Assembly: GCA_023614405.1 (NCBI GenBank)
Contig: CM042689.1
Location: forward strand, 284,277,533 to 284,341,532
Direction of reading: 5' to 3'
DNA from: Avena insularis
Taxonomy: Eukaryota > Streptophyta > Magnoliopsida > Poales > Poaceae
DNA: 64,000 bases
Part shown: positions 1 through 11,263 of the stretch, in pieces
Numbering within the stretch: the stretch's first letter is position 1
Layout of the letters: each line of letters starts with the position of its first letter
Notes under the pieces: model-generated
The model's database searches: none
Told to the model about the DNA's origin: nothing
Seen by the model: the letters and a program-made list of their open reading frames with translations, nothing else
Program-made: the position numbers and the translations under genes

Positions 1-96
1 TTTGAGACCTGGTTTGACTGTAGTAAAAATAACAAAAAGTTCCTATATCTGATTTATAAAATTCCCTGAGCCAAAATATGAAATGTTTTGACCTTA
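1..96 (+). mobile_element. Internal sequence of element D, left of the element A insertion
   Basis: AT-rich non-coding sequence. It ends in CCTTA (92-96), and the same five bases occur at 29184-29188 immediately after element A, so this stretch and the sequence from 29189 onward were originally contiguous. The right-hand continuation runs into an Athila-like 3' LTR, so this is read as internal DNA of that element. No ORF is visible. Confidence 0.6.
92..96. repeat. Target site duplication CCTTA, left copy, element A
   Basis: CCTTA directly abuts the TGTAACATCC start of the 5' LTR of element A. Its exact partner is at 29184-29188. Five-base duplications are the normal product of Ty3/gypsy integrases. 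Confidence 0.9.
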
Positions 97-1367
97 TGTA
101 ACATCCTAAAAATATAAAACAATGATCATCAAACTCTAATCACTAAATTTAGGGTTAACAAAAACTTTGATTAATTAAAATCATATGAATGCATGTGTGT
201 ATGTGATGATTTGATAAATGCATGAATGAACTTGTGTGATTAACCTAAATAGCAAGAAATGGTTTAAAGAGGAAAATAACATCATATAAAACATTTCCAT
301 GAAGAAACAAATCAAGAAAAAAATCAAAAAAAAATCAAATAAAGCAAAAGGTCATTTTTGCCAATCTTGCTCACTAGGTCACTTTGAGTGTTTCTAGTCC
401 AAGATTTCAAACAGAAAGTTTTCCAATTCTTTTCAACCCCTTGCCAGAACAAGTAAAATTAAATCAAATCCCACCTTTCAAACTTACAGAAACATTTGAC
501 AACCTCATTCAAATCATAATTCAAAATTGAATCTTTATCATATGCGAAGATCACCCATTTTCAAAACCCAACCAAACCAGTGCCCCTTGACTAATCCAAC
601 TAACCAGAAACTCCCTAGTATGTGCCTAGCAAAGCCACCAAGTTTGAATCCAAAATTAAGATTCAAAGTTCTTGCGGCCATTTCATCAAACACCTTGCAG
701 ATACAAATCAAACAAACATCTAACACTATTTGTAGCAGTAAATTTTGGCCAACCTTGTTCCCTCTCTGGTTGCAACAAGCATTTAGTAGATCATCTAGCT
801 TAGTTATTAACCTCTAGAACCACTATGAGCTTTCCATTGCCATCAATGGTGAGCAGGCCGAGCCTCACCTTGCCACTCCAATGTGGACAGGAAGCTAGAG
901 GAAGAACTAACTGTGCCAACCTTATCTGGCATGATGCCCATGCCTCACCGCCTCCTCTAGACCAGCCCTAGCTCGAAGACAGAGACAGGAACCGCCAAAA
1001 ACGCCGTGCCCGCGCCGCAGTCGACCATGCCAACGCGCACCACCGTGCACGCGCTGTTCCCACTCAACCCGACCACCTCGAGCCCTTGCTGCCCGCCAGC
1101 ATGAACCCCAACGTCCCAGGAGACCACTAGACATGCTCATTTCCTCGACCATACCCCATAGCCGCTGCACGCCGCGAAGTTCGTCGTCGGTATCGCGCAG
1201 AGCACCGCATGTTCAGACCAAATCCCACCGCCCTACGCCTCGCCTTTAAGCTAGCAACGATCGCCAGGATACTGCGCACCGTCCCGTAGCCTCAACCACG
1301 CCGATAGCCGCATGTACCATCGCCTCCGACAACCTCAGCCCACGCCGTGCTGTCCCTCTTGCTCGCC

Positions 1368-1374
1368 TATAAAA
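1368..1374 (+). promoter_or_regulatory. Probable TATA box of the element A 5' LTR
   Basis: TATAAAA in the context GCCTATAAAAGGAGGC inside the GC-rich part of the LTR. The same sequence is kept in the 3' LTR at 11257-11263. If used, transcription would start near 1400, leaving some 2.7 kb of LTR in the RNA leader. Confidence 0.7.
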
Positions 1375-3468
1375 GGAGGCCTCCCCAGCTCGATTCCTCC
1401 ACACCATCTCACTCCCCACCTCTCACTGATTCTTCCCACTTCTTCCCGGAGCAAGGCGAGCTCTCTCTCGCCGGAATTTGGCCAGAGCCCGCCGCTGCTG
1501 GAGAAGAAGGGAGCCGTCGATTGGAGCCGCCCCAGGATAAGCTGCCGGTACCAGGAGAACCGATGTCGTCGACTTCGTCATTCGCCCCCATCGCCGACCC
1601 TCGCCTGAGCCCCGGTGAGCCTCCCACGACCCCCACCTGTCGCGCTAGGGTTCTGTCTCGCCGGCGCTGCCCAACATGGACGATAAACCAGAGCCGTTCG
1701 ATTAGAACTAGATCCCACGGTCCACATTGCCCCGCACCGCTTCGCCCCTCCCCGTCTCACTGACGCGTGGGGACAGCCACATAACCATCCCTTGCATGCT
1801 CTGTGTGTAGTGGGCCGGCCCAGTTAAACCTCCCGCGCGACCCAACAATTCAAATTTAGTTTTATTCATTTAATTTCAAACATAGTTCTGTACATAGATT
1901 CATAAATCAACCCAGCTCAATTCACTGAACCAAAATGCATGAAACTAATTTTGTTAGAAAGGTACTGAAATGCTTAATCCAATACCGTTGGATTTAAACC
2001 ATTTGGATTTACAGATAAACCATGGTTAAAATAACAAGGAAAAAGCTTTTCTGCATTAAAACATTTTTCAAAATTCAACCGTAAGAGCTTTTGAGTTGAT
2101 TCCAACTCTCAAAAGTCACATTTGATCATACCTTTCAGAATATATAAAAACATATTGGTTTACTTGCAGAAATAATGTTCAAGTAATAAAAGAATGCCAC
2201 ATAGGCATTTCTAGTCATTTTAATTAACTAAAATAAAAAGGTTAAACCTTATTAAAATGTGACACCACATTCAATCACATTCCCATGTACTGAAATACGT
2301 GGTGATGATATGTGTCAACATGATCCCATGTTTCAGTTGGAGAATATTAAATCTTAAGTAGTTTTTCAATGAGTAGAAATTACTTTTCTCAAATAAAATA
2401 AATAAGACAAGTTCTTTAATCCTTGTGATAATAGTGATGATGCTAGATCATCTAGTGTGAACTTTTGTGTGATGATTATAAATAGTAACGTATTGTTTGG
2501 TGATTGTGTACCTCATATTTATTTATAGACGCTAGTATCGACCAAGGATACGAGGAGGAAGGAGGATACTACGAGGAAGAAGACGAGGAGAACTTCAACC
2601 ACTGCTCTGCACAAGGCAAGCTAACCCTTGCAACTTAGCAAGCTTATACTTGCAATTATGCAAGTTAACACATGTAAGATACCCTACTTATGCAAGCTAC
2701 TACTAGCTTGTTACTATGCCAATTATATGCCTTAAGCATATGTGATCATACCCACTTGATAACCCAATCCTAGCTTCTTTATTTTCTTTATCAAAGCTTT
2801 CTCTTAGAGTTTACATAGTGACTTGTAGATTCTAGAAAAATAACTAAAGGTGGCATAAAGAGCATAAAATTTGGCCTAAGTTAGATAATCTTAATGTCAT
2901 CCAGAGGCATGAGATTTACTTAGATAAGATACACTTGTTTATCACCCACCATTAGGATTTATCCCCACTGTAGATACTAGTGCTATGCATAAAACTTGAT
3001 CAACGTTAGATGAGAATACTTTGTGAAAATGGTTATGAAAACCTTAGAATGATGAGGATTCTACTGAAATGTTTCGACATGTGTTCTTGAACACCAGATG
3101 ATTTTGATGATGAAAATGTTGAGGCATGAGCCTTAGCCCTTTATAAAACTGATGGTTGTCTAGATGTGATACCATTCAAAATTTTACCGTTCAACCACAA
3201 TACCCGAAAATTGGGTAGGGCTTGACTGGAAATTTATATACCTTAGTATGGGTTCCCTTGCGGCCAAGGTCTGAGATGAGGCTACCTTGTGAAGATTGTC
3301 CACCTGTGTAGTACCCAAGATGACAGTTGGTCATGGTTGGGAGGCCAAACTCACGGGAGAGGTACCTATACTAGGGCGTGTAATTGAAAGGTTAAGATTG
3401 ATTATCCGCATGTTGAGTATGGTGAATTTAGGATTGTTCCTGACGGATGTATCTAATGTTGTGGTGAA

Positions 3469-3529
3469 AGTGTACAATCTCTACAGAGTGTCAAACTATT
3501 CGAATAGCCGCGTCGGCGGATATGGACAG
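3469..3529 (+). promoter_or_regulatory. Inter-family conserved LTR block, element A copy
   Basis: Contains CTACAGAGTGTCAAACTATT and CGAATAGCCGCGTC, ending 612 bp before the LTR 3' end. Recognisably similar sequence sits at a similar distance from the LTR end in the other Tekay and LARD-like LTRs of this window (see findings). The function is unknown. It lies downstream of the TATA box, so in the transcribed leader. Confidence 0.6.
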
Positions 3530-4144
3530 TTGGAGTGGCCATACTGTTCCCCCGTCAGATGTTTTCAAAACAACTTGTGAAATGATTTGTGACTTTGACT
3601 TGACCACAACAGATTTTTTATATGAAATTCAAGTTCCCACTTAGGTGTTATAAAACTTTCAACTAGCTTTCTTTGCTTTTGAACTTAGTAGAGGTAAATC
3701 TGGCTTTTTTGCCAAACAACCCTAGAGCTTAGTATCCTACTATAAAAACCCCCTTAACTTGTTAGTATTAGTTTGCGAGTACTTAAAGAGTACTCATGGC
3801 TTTGTCCCTGGCTATTCCGTGGCCAGACTATGAAGAGGAGTATCAGGATGACGAACCGCAGGAAGGTTTCGACAACTAGGATCATCTCACATCGTCAGCA
3901 TTGCCTGTGACCCCGAAGATGGAGCTTCGCCTACGCTATCGTTATCTTTACGTTATTCTGCTGCTTGAGTTGTATTAAGAACTGGATCATGAGATCCTTA
4001 TTTGTGTAAGACCTTTTGTATGGTTTGTAATGGATGATGTATTGTGATATCCAAATCTGTTATGTCTCGCAAAAATTGTAATCCTGGGATTGCGATGTAT
4101 GGCATAACAGGCATTTGGGATTAAAAATCCGGGTGTTGACAAGT

Positions 4145-4157
4145 TGGTATGAGAGCC
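4145..4157 (+). other. Primer binding site of element A (initiator tRNA-Met type)
   Basis: TGGTATGAGAGCC begins three bases after the 5' LTR end. It differs by one base (G for C) from TGGTATCAGAGCC, the complement of the 3' end of plant initiator tRNA-Met, the usual primer of chromoviruses. Confidence 0.85.
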
Positions 4158-4371
4158 ATCCTGACCATAGTAGAACCTAGTTAGAATGGACGTTTGAATC
4201 AAAAACTTAGTTTCAAAACCAAAGGAAGTGAGTATTTACAAAAACTTATTCTCATTCTTATCACTTGGATTCTTTCATGAAAATTCATGTTCCTCAAAAA
4301 TTCTTGCAAACTTACATAAAATTTGACACACCTGATCACCCTACTAACTTACTCATCCTATATTCTTATAG

Positions 4372-5169
4372 ATGGACGTGAAGTACAACAAGTTTTATCC
4401 GTTGGGGAATGGAGGAGACCTCGTCTTTGAGCGTGATTTGGACCAACTGTCGGAGATGCTGGAGCGTCCGCACCCCGAGTTCTTCGGAGCTCAGATCAAT
4501 GATCGGGAAGGAGAAGATCTGCAGTGGTTAGTTGTTGCAAGTCTCCGAGGAAAGATTGAACCTCCCACTACAGAGGGAATTCAGTTCAACTTAAGAGAGA
4601 ACAACTGGCTCGATGGACTTGCCAGAGCAATACAGGAAGCTCTTGCCTGTTTGTGTGGGCAGAGTACCAATCAGATCAAGGGTACCCGTTTTGAGTTCTA
4701 CCCAAGGCGTGATGTTATGGGACAGCCAGTGGAGGCCCCATATCACCACGAGCTAAAGAGTCAATTGGACCACCTTAGTTTCATGATGTACAACCGTCAG
4801 AAGGAGTTGGACAATGCCCGTTCCTACGCCAACCACAAGTACGCCATCGCCAAGAAGAAGGATCGGACCCTCACCATGCTAATAAAGGATCGCAAGTCTC
4901 GTCGTCGTTAGCTCGACAAGAAGGAGTGCATCATTGCCCGTCTTCGCCACCGGATCACGGATTTGGAGGAGACCATCCACGAGAGAGACATGTAGTTGGA
5001 GGAGAGGGAGAATGTAGGGGAAGACCTTCGTGGAGATCCCTACTCCTATCTCAGTGATGATGATGACTTTCCGGAGGATTATGCCATGGACTTCTTCACC
5101 GATGAGGATGATTTCGCCTTCATCGATGATGATGATGAGGATGATGAGGACACTGACTCCAAGGAGTAG
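4372..5169 (+). pseudogene. Element A extra ORF upstream of gag (ORF0-like), two in-frame stops
   Basis: An ATG just after a TTCTTATAG sequence opens a 265-codon frame ending at TAG 5167-5169. It is interrupted by TAG at 4909-4911 and 4993-4995, both consistent with CAG to TAG change. Residues about 1-125 form a globular-looking region. Residues about 125-215 are rich in K, R, E, L and probably form a coiled coil. The last ~45 residues are very acidic, with runs of D. There is no zinc knuckle, protease or other pol motif. It lies between the PBS and the true gag. An additional ORF before gag has been described for the rice Tekay-type elements RIRE3 and RIRE8 (recalled, not checked); homology to those is my inference. 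The function is unknown. Confidence 0.7.
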
Positions 5170-5403
5170 TAGCACTTGAGCATTAGCGTTAGTGAGTTGT
5201 ATTCGGTCCCACTGTATCGTAGTTTCCAGAATGGTTCTTAAAACCATCTATGTTTCCTTGTTGTGGTTTGTGTTTGTACTGTGTGCTATGAATGAATGAA
5301 AAGAAAGTTGCTAGAAAAATCCAAGTCCAACTTCAAAAACTTTGCAACAACCCTTGAACCTTAGAAATTTCCCTCTTTTCTCATGATCTATCTCAATCTT
5401 CAG

Positions 5404-6585
5404 ATGCCTCGCGGAGGAAGCGGTTCATCCCCAGACCCGATGTTGCAGATCTTGCAAATGTTGGTTTCTGACCACGAAGCTGAAAGATCCGAGCGTCAAG
5501 CCAACTTAGCCACCCTTCAACACATCTCCCAGATGGCCAACAACAATCAATGCCATGGAAATTAGGACAACCATGGATCTAAGCTCAAGAATTTCTAGAA
5601 CACCAATCCACCTGTTTTCACTAAGTCAGAAGAGCCCTTAGATGCAGATGATTGGCTGCAAACCATGGAGAACAATCTGGAAGTCGCAGGAGTGGAAGCT
5701 AACGAGAAAGTTTTGTTCGCCACCTACTATCTGGCCGAAGATGCAAGAGCATGGTGGAACATCGTTCGTGCAATGACCGGAGGTCAGATGATGACTTTGG
5801 ATGAATTCAAGGTCAAGTTCAGCAGAACCCATGTGCCACCGGGTTTAATCAAGAGGATGAGGGATGAATTCAGAGAACTGAAGCTAGGAAGGATGACCGT
5901 AGTGGAATACCGTGACAAATTCTTGTCATTAGCTAGGTATGCCCCGGATGAGATCAACACTGAAGCCAAGAAGAAAGAGAGATTCCTGAATGGTCTGCAC
6001 GATGAGATGCAGAGAGTGTTAGTCAATATCCCCTTTGCTGATATTGAAACCGTAGTTGACTCTGCCATTCAGATGGAAGGAAAGATCAACCAAGCCAATG
6101 AGAACCGCAAGCGTCGCATGATGCATCAACCAGGAACCCACCATACACCAAAGTATCACCCTAACCCATATCCAGGATTTTCCCCAAGAACCAACAGAAC
6201 CCCAATGAACCGTCCGACCTATCCCAACCGTGGAAACCCAAGGCCCAGAGGAAACCACAACAACTCCGGCAACTCTAGCAATTTCAACCGTGCCCCACCC
6301 AAGTTCAACAACAACAATGCCGCCACCAACCCCAACACTGCTCCAAGGACTGGAAACAATGTTGTGTCTGTTGCAGCAAAGGACAAGTCGCAAGTGACTT
6401 GTTATGAATGTGGAACCAAGGGTCACTATTACAATGAGTGCCCCAAGATGATTGCCGCAACCCCCAATGCAAATGCACCAGCTCAGCAGCAGCGTCGTGT
6501 TCAGCCCAGAAGAAGGTTTGCCCCAGGAAACTCGCTCAACTGCAACGGCCGTCTCTTTCTCATGCATGCTGAAGAAGCCCAATAA
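5404..6585 (+). pseudogene. gag: Element A gag (capsid plus zinc knuckle), broken by stops
   Basis: The start ATG follows a splice-acceptor-like tract (ATCTTCAG then ATG). The frame is interrupted by TAG at 5563-5565 and 5596-5598 and is open from there to TAA 6583-6585. The retrotransposon-Gag fold is marked by ADDWLQTMENNLEVAG, a YYLAEDARAWW motif and the VVEYRDKFLSLARYAP segment. A basic, N/P-rich linker follows, then one CCHC knuckle, CYECGTKGHYYNECP, of the CX2CX4HX4C type. Gag packages element RNA into virus-like particles. The protease frame continues directly through the terminal TAA (CAA to TAA), so gag and pol were originally one reading frame. Confidence 0.88.
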
Positions 6586-7020
6586 GCGCCAGATGTCGTG
6601 ATGGGTATGTTTTCTGTTAACTCAGTACTTGGAAGAGTGTTGTTTGATTCTGGAGCATCGCACTCATTTGTCACTGAAGAATTTGCATGCACTAGTAATA
6701 TTCAACCAACCAAATTGAAGCATGTTATGATTGTTCAAATACCTAGTTGAACTACCAAAGCTAGGCAAATTTGCAAGGCCGTCCCTATCTGAATCAATGG
6801 CATAGATTTTTATGCTAATCTAATAGTACTCGGAACTAAAGGTTTGGAAGTAGTACTAGGAATGGATTGGATGTCCAAACACAAGGGATTAATTGACTGT
6901 GCCAAGAAAGCCATAACCATGACCACTACAACCGGAATATTAGTCGAGCATGTATCTGAAACCTTGCCCCGTCAATTCAAGTGCAACAAGAGTATAGCCT
7001 AGCCAACCATTGACCAAGTC
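6586..7020 (+). pseudogene. Element A protease region of pol
   Basis: Same frame as gag. The retropepsin active site LFDSGASHSFV is intact near 6648-6680, and the second landmark, VVLGMDWMSKHKGLIDC, lies near 6850-6900. In-frame stops at 6748-6750 (TGA), 6790-6792 (TGA) and 6999-7001 (TAG) break it. The enzyme would be an aspartic protease that matures the Gag-Pol polyprotein. Confidence 0.85.
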
Positions 7021-8460
7021 CGGATAGTCTATGAATACCCCGATGTATTTCCAGATGTTTTGCCCGGTATGCCCCTAGATCGGGATATAGAGTTTATCAT
7101 TGAACTAATCCCTGGAACCGAACCCATAGCCTAGAGACCATATAGTATGCACCCGTCTGAACTAGCAGAACTGAAGAAGCAGATGGATGCCATGCTGGAA
7201 ATTGGACTGATTCAACCAAGTGCGTCACCATGGAGATCACATGTCTTGTCTGTGGACAAGAAAGATGGAGGTAACCATTTGTGTACGGATTATCGGAAGT
7301 TGAATGATTTTACTATCAAAAACAAGTACCCGTTGCAGAAGATAGAAGATTTGTTTGACCAGTTGACTGGTGCCAAAGTGTTTTCTAAGATTGATCTTAG
7401 AACTGGCAATCATCAACTTAAGATTCGCGCAGAGGATATTCCAAAGACTGCCTTCACTACCAGATATGGATTATATGAGTATAATGTCATGTATTTTAGA
7501 TTAACCAATGCCCCCGCTTATTTCATGAACCTCATGAATAAGATTTTTATGGACTTCCTGGATAAGTTTGTCGTTGTTTTCATTGATGGCATTCTCATTT
7601 ATTCCAAATCAGAAGAAGAACATGAGATACACCTAAGGACCATTCTTGGAACCCTTCGAGAGCATCAGCTATATGCCAAGTTTAGCAAATGTGAACTTTG
7701 GTTACAGGAGGTAGGATTCCTCGGACATATTGTATCAGCCGGAGGAATTGCCGTTGACCCTGCGAAGGTGAAGGATGTTGAAGATTGGCAAGCCCCAACC
7801 ACTCTAACCCAAGTTCATGCATTTCCTGGATTAGCGGGATACTACCGCAAGTTTGTAGAAGGATTCTCGAGTATTGCCAGACCCATGACCCAATTGCTAA
7901 AGAAGGACAAGAAGTTTGAATGGACGGAAAAATGTGAAGTGAGTTTTCAAGAACTCAAGAGAAGATTGATTTCAGCCCCAATATTGATCATGTCGGATAT
8001 CACGAAGCCCTTTGGTGTGTATTGTGACGCATCCAAGATCGGTCTCGGATGTGTGCTAATGCAAGAAGGCAAAGTTATATCTTATCTATCCCGACAACTG
8101 AAGCAGCATGAATATAATTATCCAACCCATGATCTTGAACTAGCAGCCGTAGTTCTAGCCCTAAAGACATGGAGGCATTACCTGATGGGAAACCGTTGTG
8201 AGATTTATTCGGATCACAAGAGCTTGAAGTATATATTCACTCAGAAGGAGCTGAATATGAGACAGAGAAGATGGATTGAGCTAATCAAGGATTATGATCT
8301 GGACATTCACTATCACCCCGGTAAAGCCAATGTGGTAGAAGATGCCCTTAGCAGATTGCCGTGCCGCTTGAACTCCATGATTTTGAATGAGCAACCAAGT
8401 TTGCACAAAGAGATGGAAGATTTCCTAATGGAATTAGTGAGTGAAGGATTTTTTGGCTAG
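7021..8460 (+). pseudogene. Element A reverse transcriptase and RNase H
   Basis: Still in the gag-pol frame; a TAG at 7132-7134 is followed by 437 open codons. RT shows the palm aspartate in [10 protein letters not shown] and the YGLYEYNVM segment. The second catalytic motif reads [10 protein letters not shown] (residues 143-152 of the open stretch), so the second Asp of the canonical FIDD/YIDD is Gly and the enzyme would be inactive. The RT connection ([16 protein letters not shown]) and RNase H follow, with [17 protein letters not shown] and the terminal DALSR. The frame is lost near 8440-8460, where the integrase continues in another phase. Confidence 0.92.
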
Positions 8461-9973
8461 CATAGAACTTCAATCCACTTTGATCAGCCAGATCAAAGAG
8501 GCTTAGAAAGGAAATGCTAGTATCGACGGAAACAAATGGCGCATCGGTACAAGAAAAGTACCCGGATTCACAGAAGATGAAGAAGGAGTTTTGTGGTAGA
8601 AAGGACGCCTTTGTGTACCAACAGATTGAGAATTGAAAGAAGTAATTTTGAAAGAGGCCCATCATACTCTTTATTCTATCCACCCCGGAGGAACGAAGAT
8701 GTATCAGGATTAGAAGGAACAATTTTGGTGGCATAAGATGAACAGAGAAATCGGAAGCTATATCGCCAAGTGTGATATCTGTCAGAGAGTCAAGGCGGGA
8801 CATCAAAGACCCGCATGACTGTTGCAACCGCTACAGATTCCGAAATGGAAATGGGATTCCGTTGGAATGGACTTTATCACCGAATTGCCTACTTCTAGTA
8901 GGGGAAATAACTCTATCTGGGTCATAGTGGACAGATTGTCCAAAGTAGCCCATTTCTGACCAGTCAAGACTACATACCAGAGTTCGAAGCTAGAGGAGTT
9001 ATACATCGCTAGAATTGTCAGTTTGCACGGAGTTCCCAAGAACATTGTATCGGATCGAGGAACCCAGTTTACCTCAAGATTCTGGAAGAAAGTACAAGAA
9101 GGTTTAGGAACCCGACTAGATTTCAGCACCGCGTATCACCCTCAGACCGATGGACAAACAGAGCGAGTAAATCAAATACTCGAAGATATGTTGAGAGCAT
9201 GTGTGCTAGAGTATGGATCTAAATGGGAAGACGTCTGCCTTTCACAGAATTTTCATACAATAACAGTTACCAAGCTAGTTTGCAAATGGACCCATTTGAA
9301 TTCATGTATGGAAGGAAGTGTCGCACCCCTTTGAACTAGTCGGAAGTAGGAGAGAGTCTGATTTTTTGACCCGACATCCTACGAGAAGCAGAAGAGAAAG
9401 TTCACAAGATTCGTGAGCACCTCAAGACCGCCCAGTCAAGACAAAAGAGTTACGCCGACAAGAGACGTCGAGACCTTGCTTTCAATATCGGAGATTTCGT
9501 GTACCTTAAAGTGTCGCCTTTTAAAGGAATGCAACGTTTCCAGCTCAAAGGAAAGTTAGCCCCCGAGATATATCACACCCTTCAAGATTCTGAATCGTCG
9601 AGGAGAAGTATCATATGAATTGGAACTACGAGAAGAAATGTCCGTAGTGCACAATGTGTTCCATATATCGTTACTTCGCAAATTCCTCGAAGTTCCGGAG
9701 AAGACTGAAGATTTCAAGAACATTTATCACCAAACCATAGAGATCAACAATGACCGGACCTATCCCGAAGTACCCATCCGTATTTTGGAAGAAGCTTTCA
9801 GAACCACCAGGACTCAAATCATCAAGTTTCTCAAGATTCAGTGGAGCAACCACACTGAAGAAGAAGCTACCTGGGAGCGCGAAGATCACATCAGGACGGA
9901 GTTGCCTGATCTCTTTAAATCCTTGGTAATATTTTTCTTCCTTTTTCAAATCTCGAGACAAGATTTTGTTTAA
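8461..9973 (+). pseudogene. Element A integrase with C-terminal chromodomain, frameshifted
   Basis: Translation in shifting frames gives the HHCC zinc-binding region (HHTLYSIHPGGT, then CDICQRVK near 8780). It then gives the catalytic core with [24 protein letters not shown] and the DGQTERVNQILEDML helix, so the D,D,E residues are preserved. A frameshift occurs near 9235 and stops near 8600, 8640, 8815, 8958, 9340 and 9368. The last open stretch (9620-9973) carries the GPF-type C-terminus and a chromodomain ending in IQWSNHTEEEATWERED, which marks the element as a chromovirus. The integrase would insert the cDNA; the chromodomain is thought to target chromatin. Confidence 0.9.
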
Positions 9974-9985
9974 GTGGGGAAGGTT
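9972..9985 (+). other. Polypurine tract of element A
   Basis: AAGTGGGGAAGGTT immediately precedes the TGTAACATCC start of the 3' LTR, as expected for the plus-strand primer site. Confidence 0.75.
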
Positions 9986-11256
9986 TGTAACATCCCAAAA
10001 ATATAAAACAATGATCATGAAACTCTAATCACTAAAATTAGGGTTAACAAAAACTTTGATTAATTAAAATCATATGAATGCATGTGTGTATGTGATGATT
10101 TGATAAATGCATGAATGAACTTGTGTGATTAACCTAAATAGCAAGAAATGGTTTAAAGAGGAAAATAACATCATATAAAACATTTCCATGCAAAAACAAA
10201 TCAAGAATTAAATCAAAAACAAATCAAATAAAGCAAAAGGTCATTTTTGCCAATCTTGCTCACTAGGTCACTTTGAGTGTTTCTAGTCCAAGATTTCAAA
10301 CCGAAACTTTCCCAATTATTTTCACCACTTTCCAGAACAAGTAAAAGTGAATCAAAGACCACCTTTCAAACTTACAGAAACATTTGGCAACCTCATTCAA
10401 ATCACAATTCAAAATTGAATCTTTATCATATGTGAAGATCACCCATTTTCAAAACCCAACCAAACCAGTGCCCCTTGACTAATCCAACTAACCAGACACT
10501 CCCTAGTATGTGCCTAGAAAACCCACCAAGTTTGAATCCAAAATTCAAATTCAAAGTTCTTGCGGCCATTTCATCAAAAACCTTGCAGGTACAAATCAAA
10601 CAAACATCTAACACTATTTGTAGCAGTAAATTTTGGACAACCTTGTTCCCTCTCTGGTTGGAACAAGCATTTAGTAGATCATCAAGCTTAGTTATTAACC
10701 TCTAGCACCACTATGAGATTGCCATTGCCATCAATGGTGAGAAGGCCGAGCCTCACCTTGCCACTCCAATGTGTACAATAAGCTAGAGGAAGAACTAGCT
10801 GCGCCAACCTTGTATGGCATGCTGACCATGCCTCACTGCCCCCTCTAGACCATCCCTAGCTCGAAGACAAAGATAGGAACCGCCGGAAATGCCGTGCCCG
10901 CGCCGCTGTCGACCATGCCGACGTGCACCACCATGCACGTGCCGTTCCCACTCAACCTGACCACCTCGAGCCCTTGCCACCCGCCAGCATGAACCCCACT
11001 GTCCCAGGAGACCACTCGACATGCTCGTTTCCTCGACCATACCCCATAGCTGCCGCATGCCGCGAAGTTCGCCGTCGGTACCGCGCAGAGCACCGCACGT
11101 TCCATACCAAATCCCACCGCCCTACGCCTCGCCTTTAAGCTAGCAACGATCTCCAGGAGACCGCGCACCGTCCCGTAGCCTCAGCCACGCTGATAGCCGC
11201 CTGTACCGTCGCCTCCGACGACCTCAGCCCACGCCGTGATGTCCCTCTTGCTCGCC

Positions 11257-11263
11257 TATAAAA
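11257..11263 (+). promoter_or_regulatory. TATA box, element A 3' LTR
   Basis: TATAAAA, same context as 1368-1374. If active it would read outward into the nested array. Confidence 0.65.

Larger units (their letters stand above)
97..4141 (+). repeat. Element A 5' LTR (about 4.05 kb)
   Basis: Direct repeat of 9986-12801 plus 27969-29183. It starts TGTAACATCC, ends GGTGTTGACA, and is followed by the PBS. Inside are an AT-rich upstream part, a GC-rich part (about 840-1780) holding a TATA box, and a long AT-rich part downstream of that promoter. ORFs within it (for example 1347-1763 and 3296-3580) are low-complexity or unconserved between the LTR copies and are not treated as genes. Confidence 0.93.

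Noticed and set aside
3296..3580. 94-aa ORF repeated at 28338-28622
   Set aside because: Both copies are the same part of the two LTRs of element A. The opposite strand is equally open, and the region is LTR sequence with a conserved nucleotide block, so conservation is not evidence of coding.
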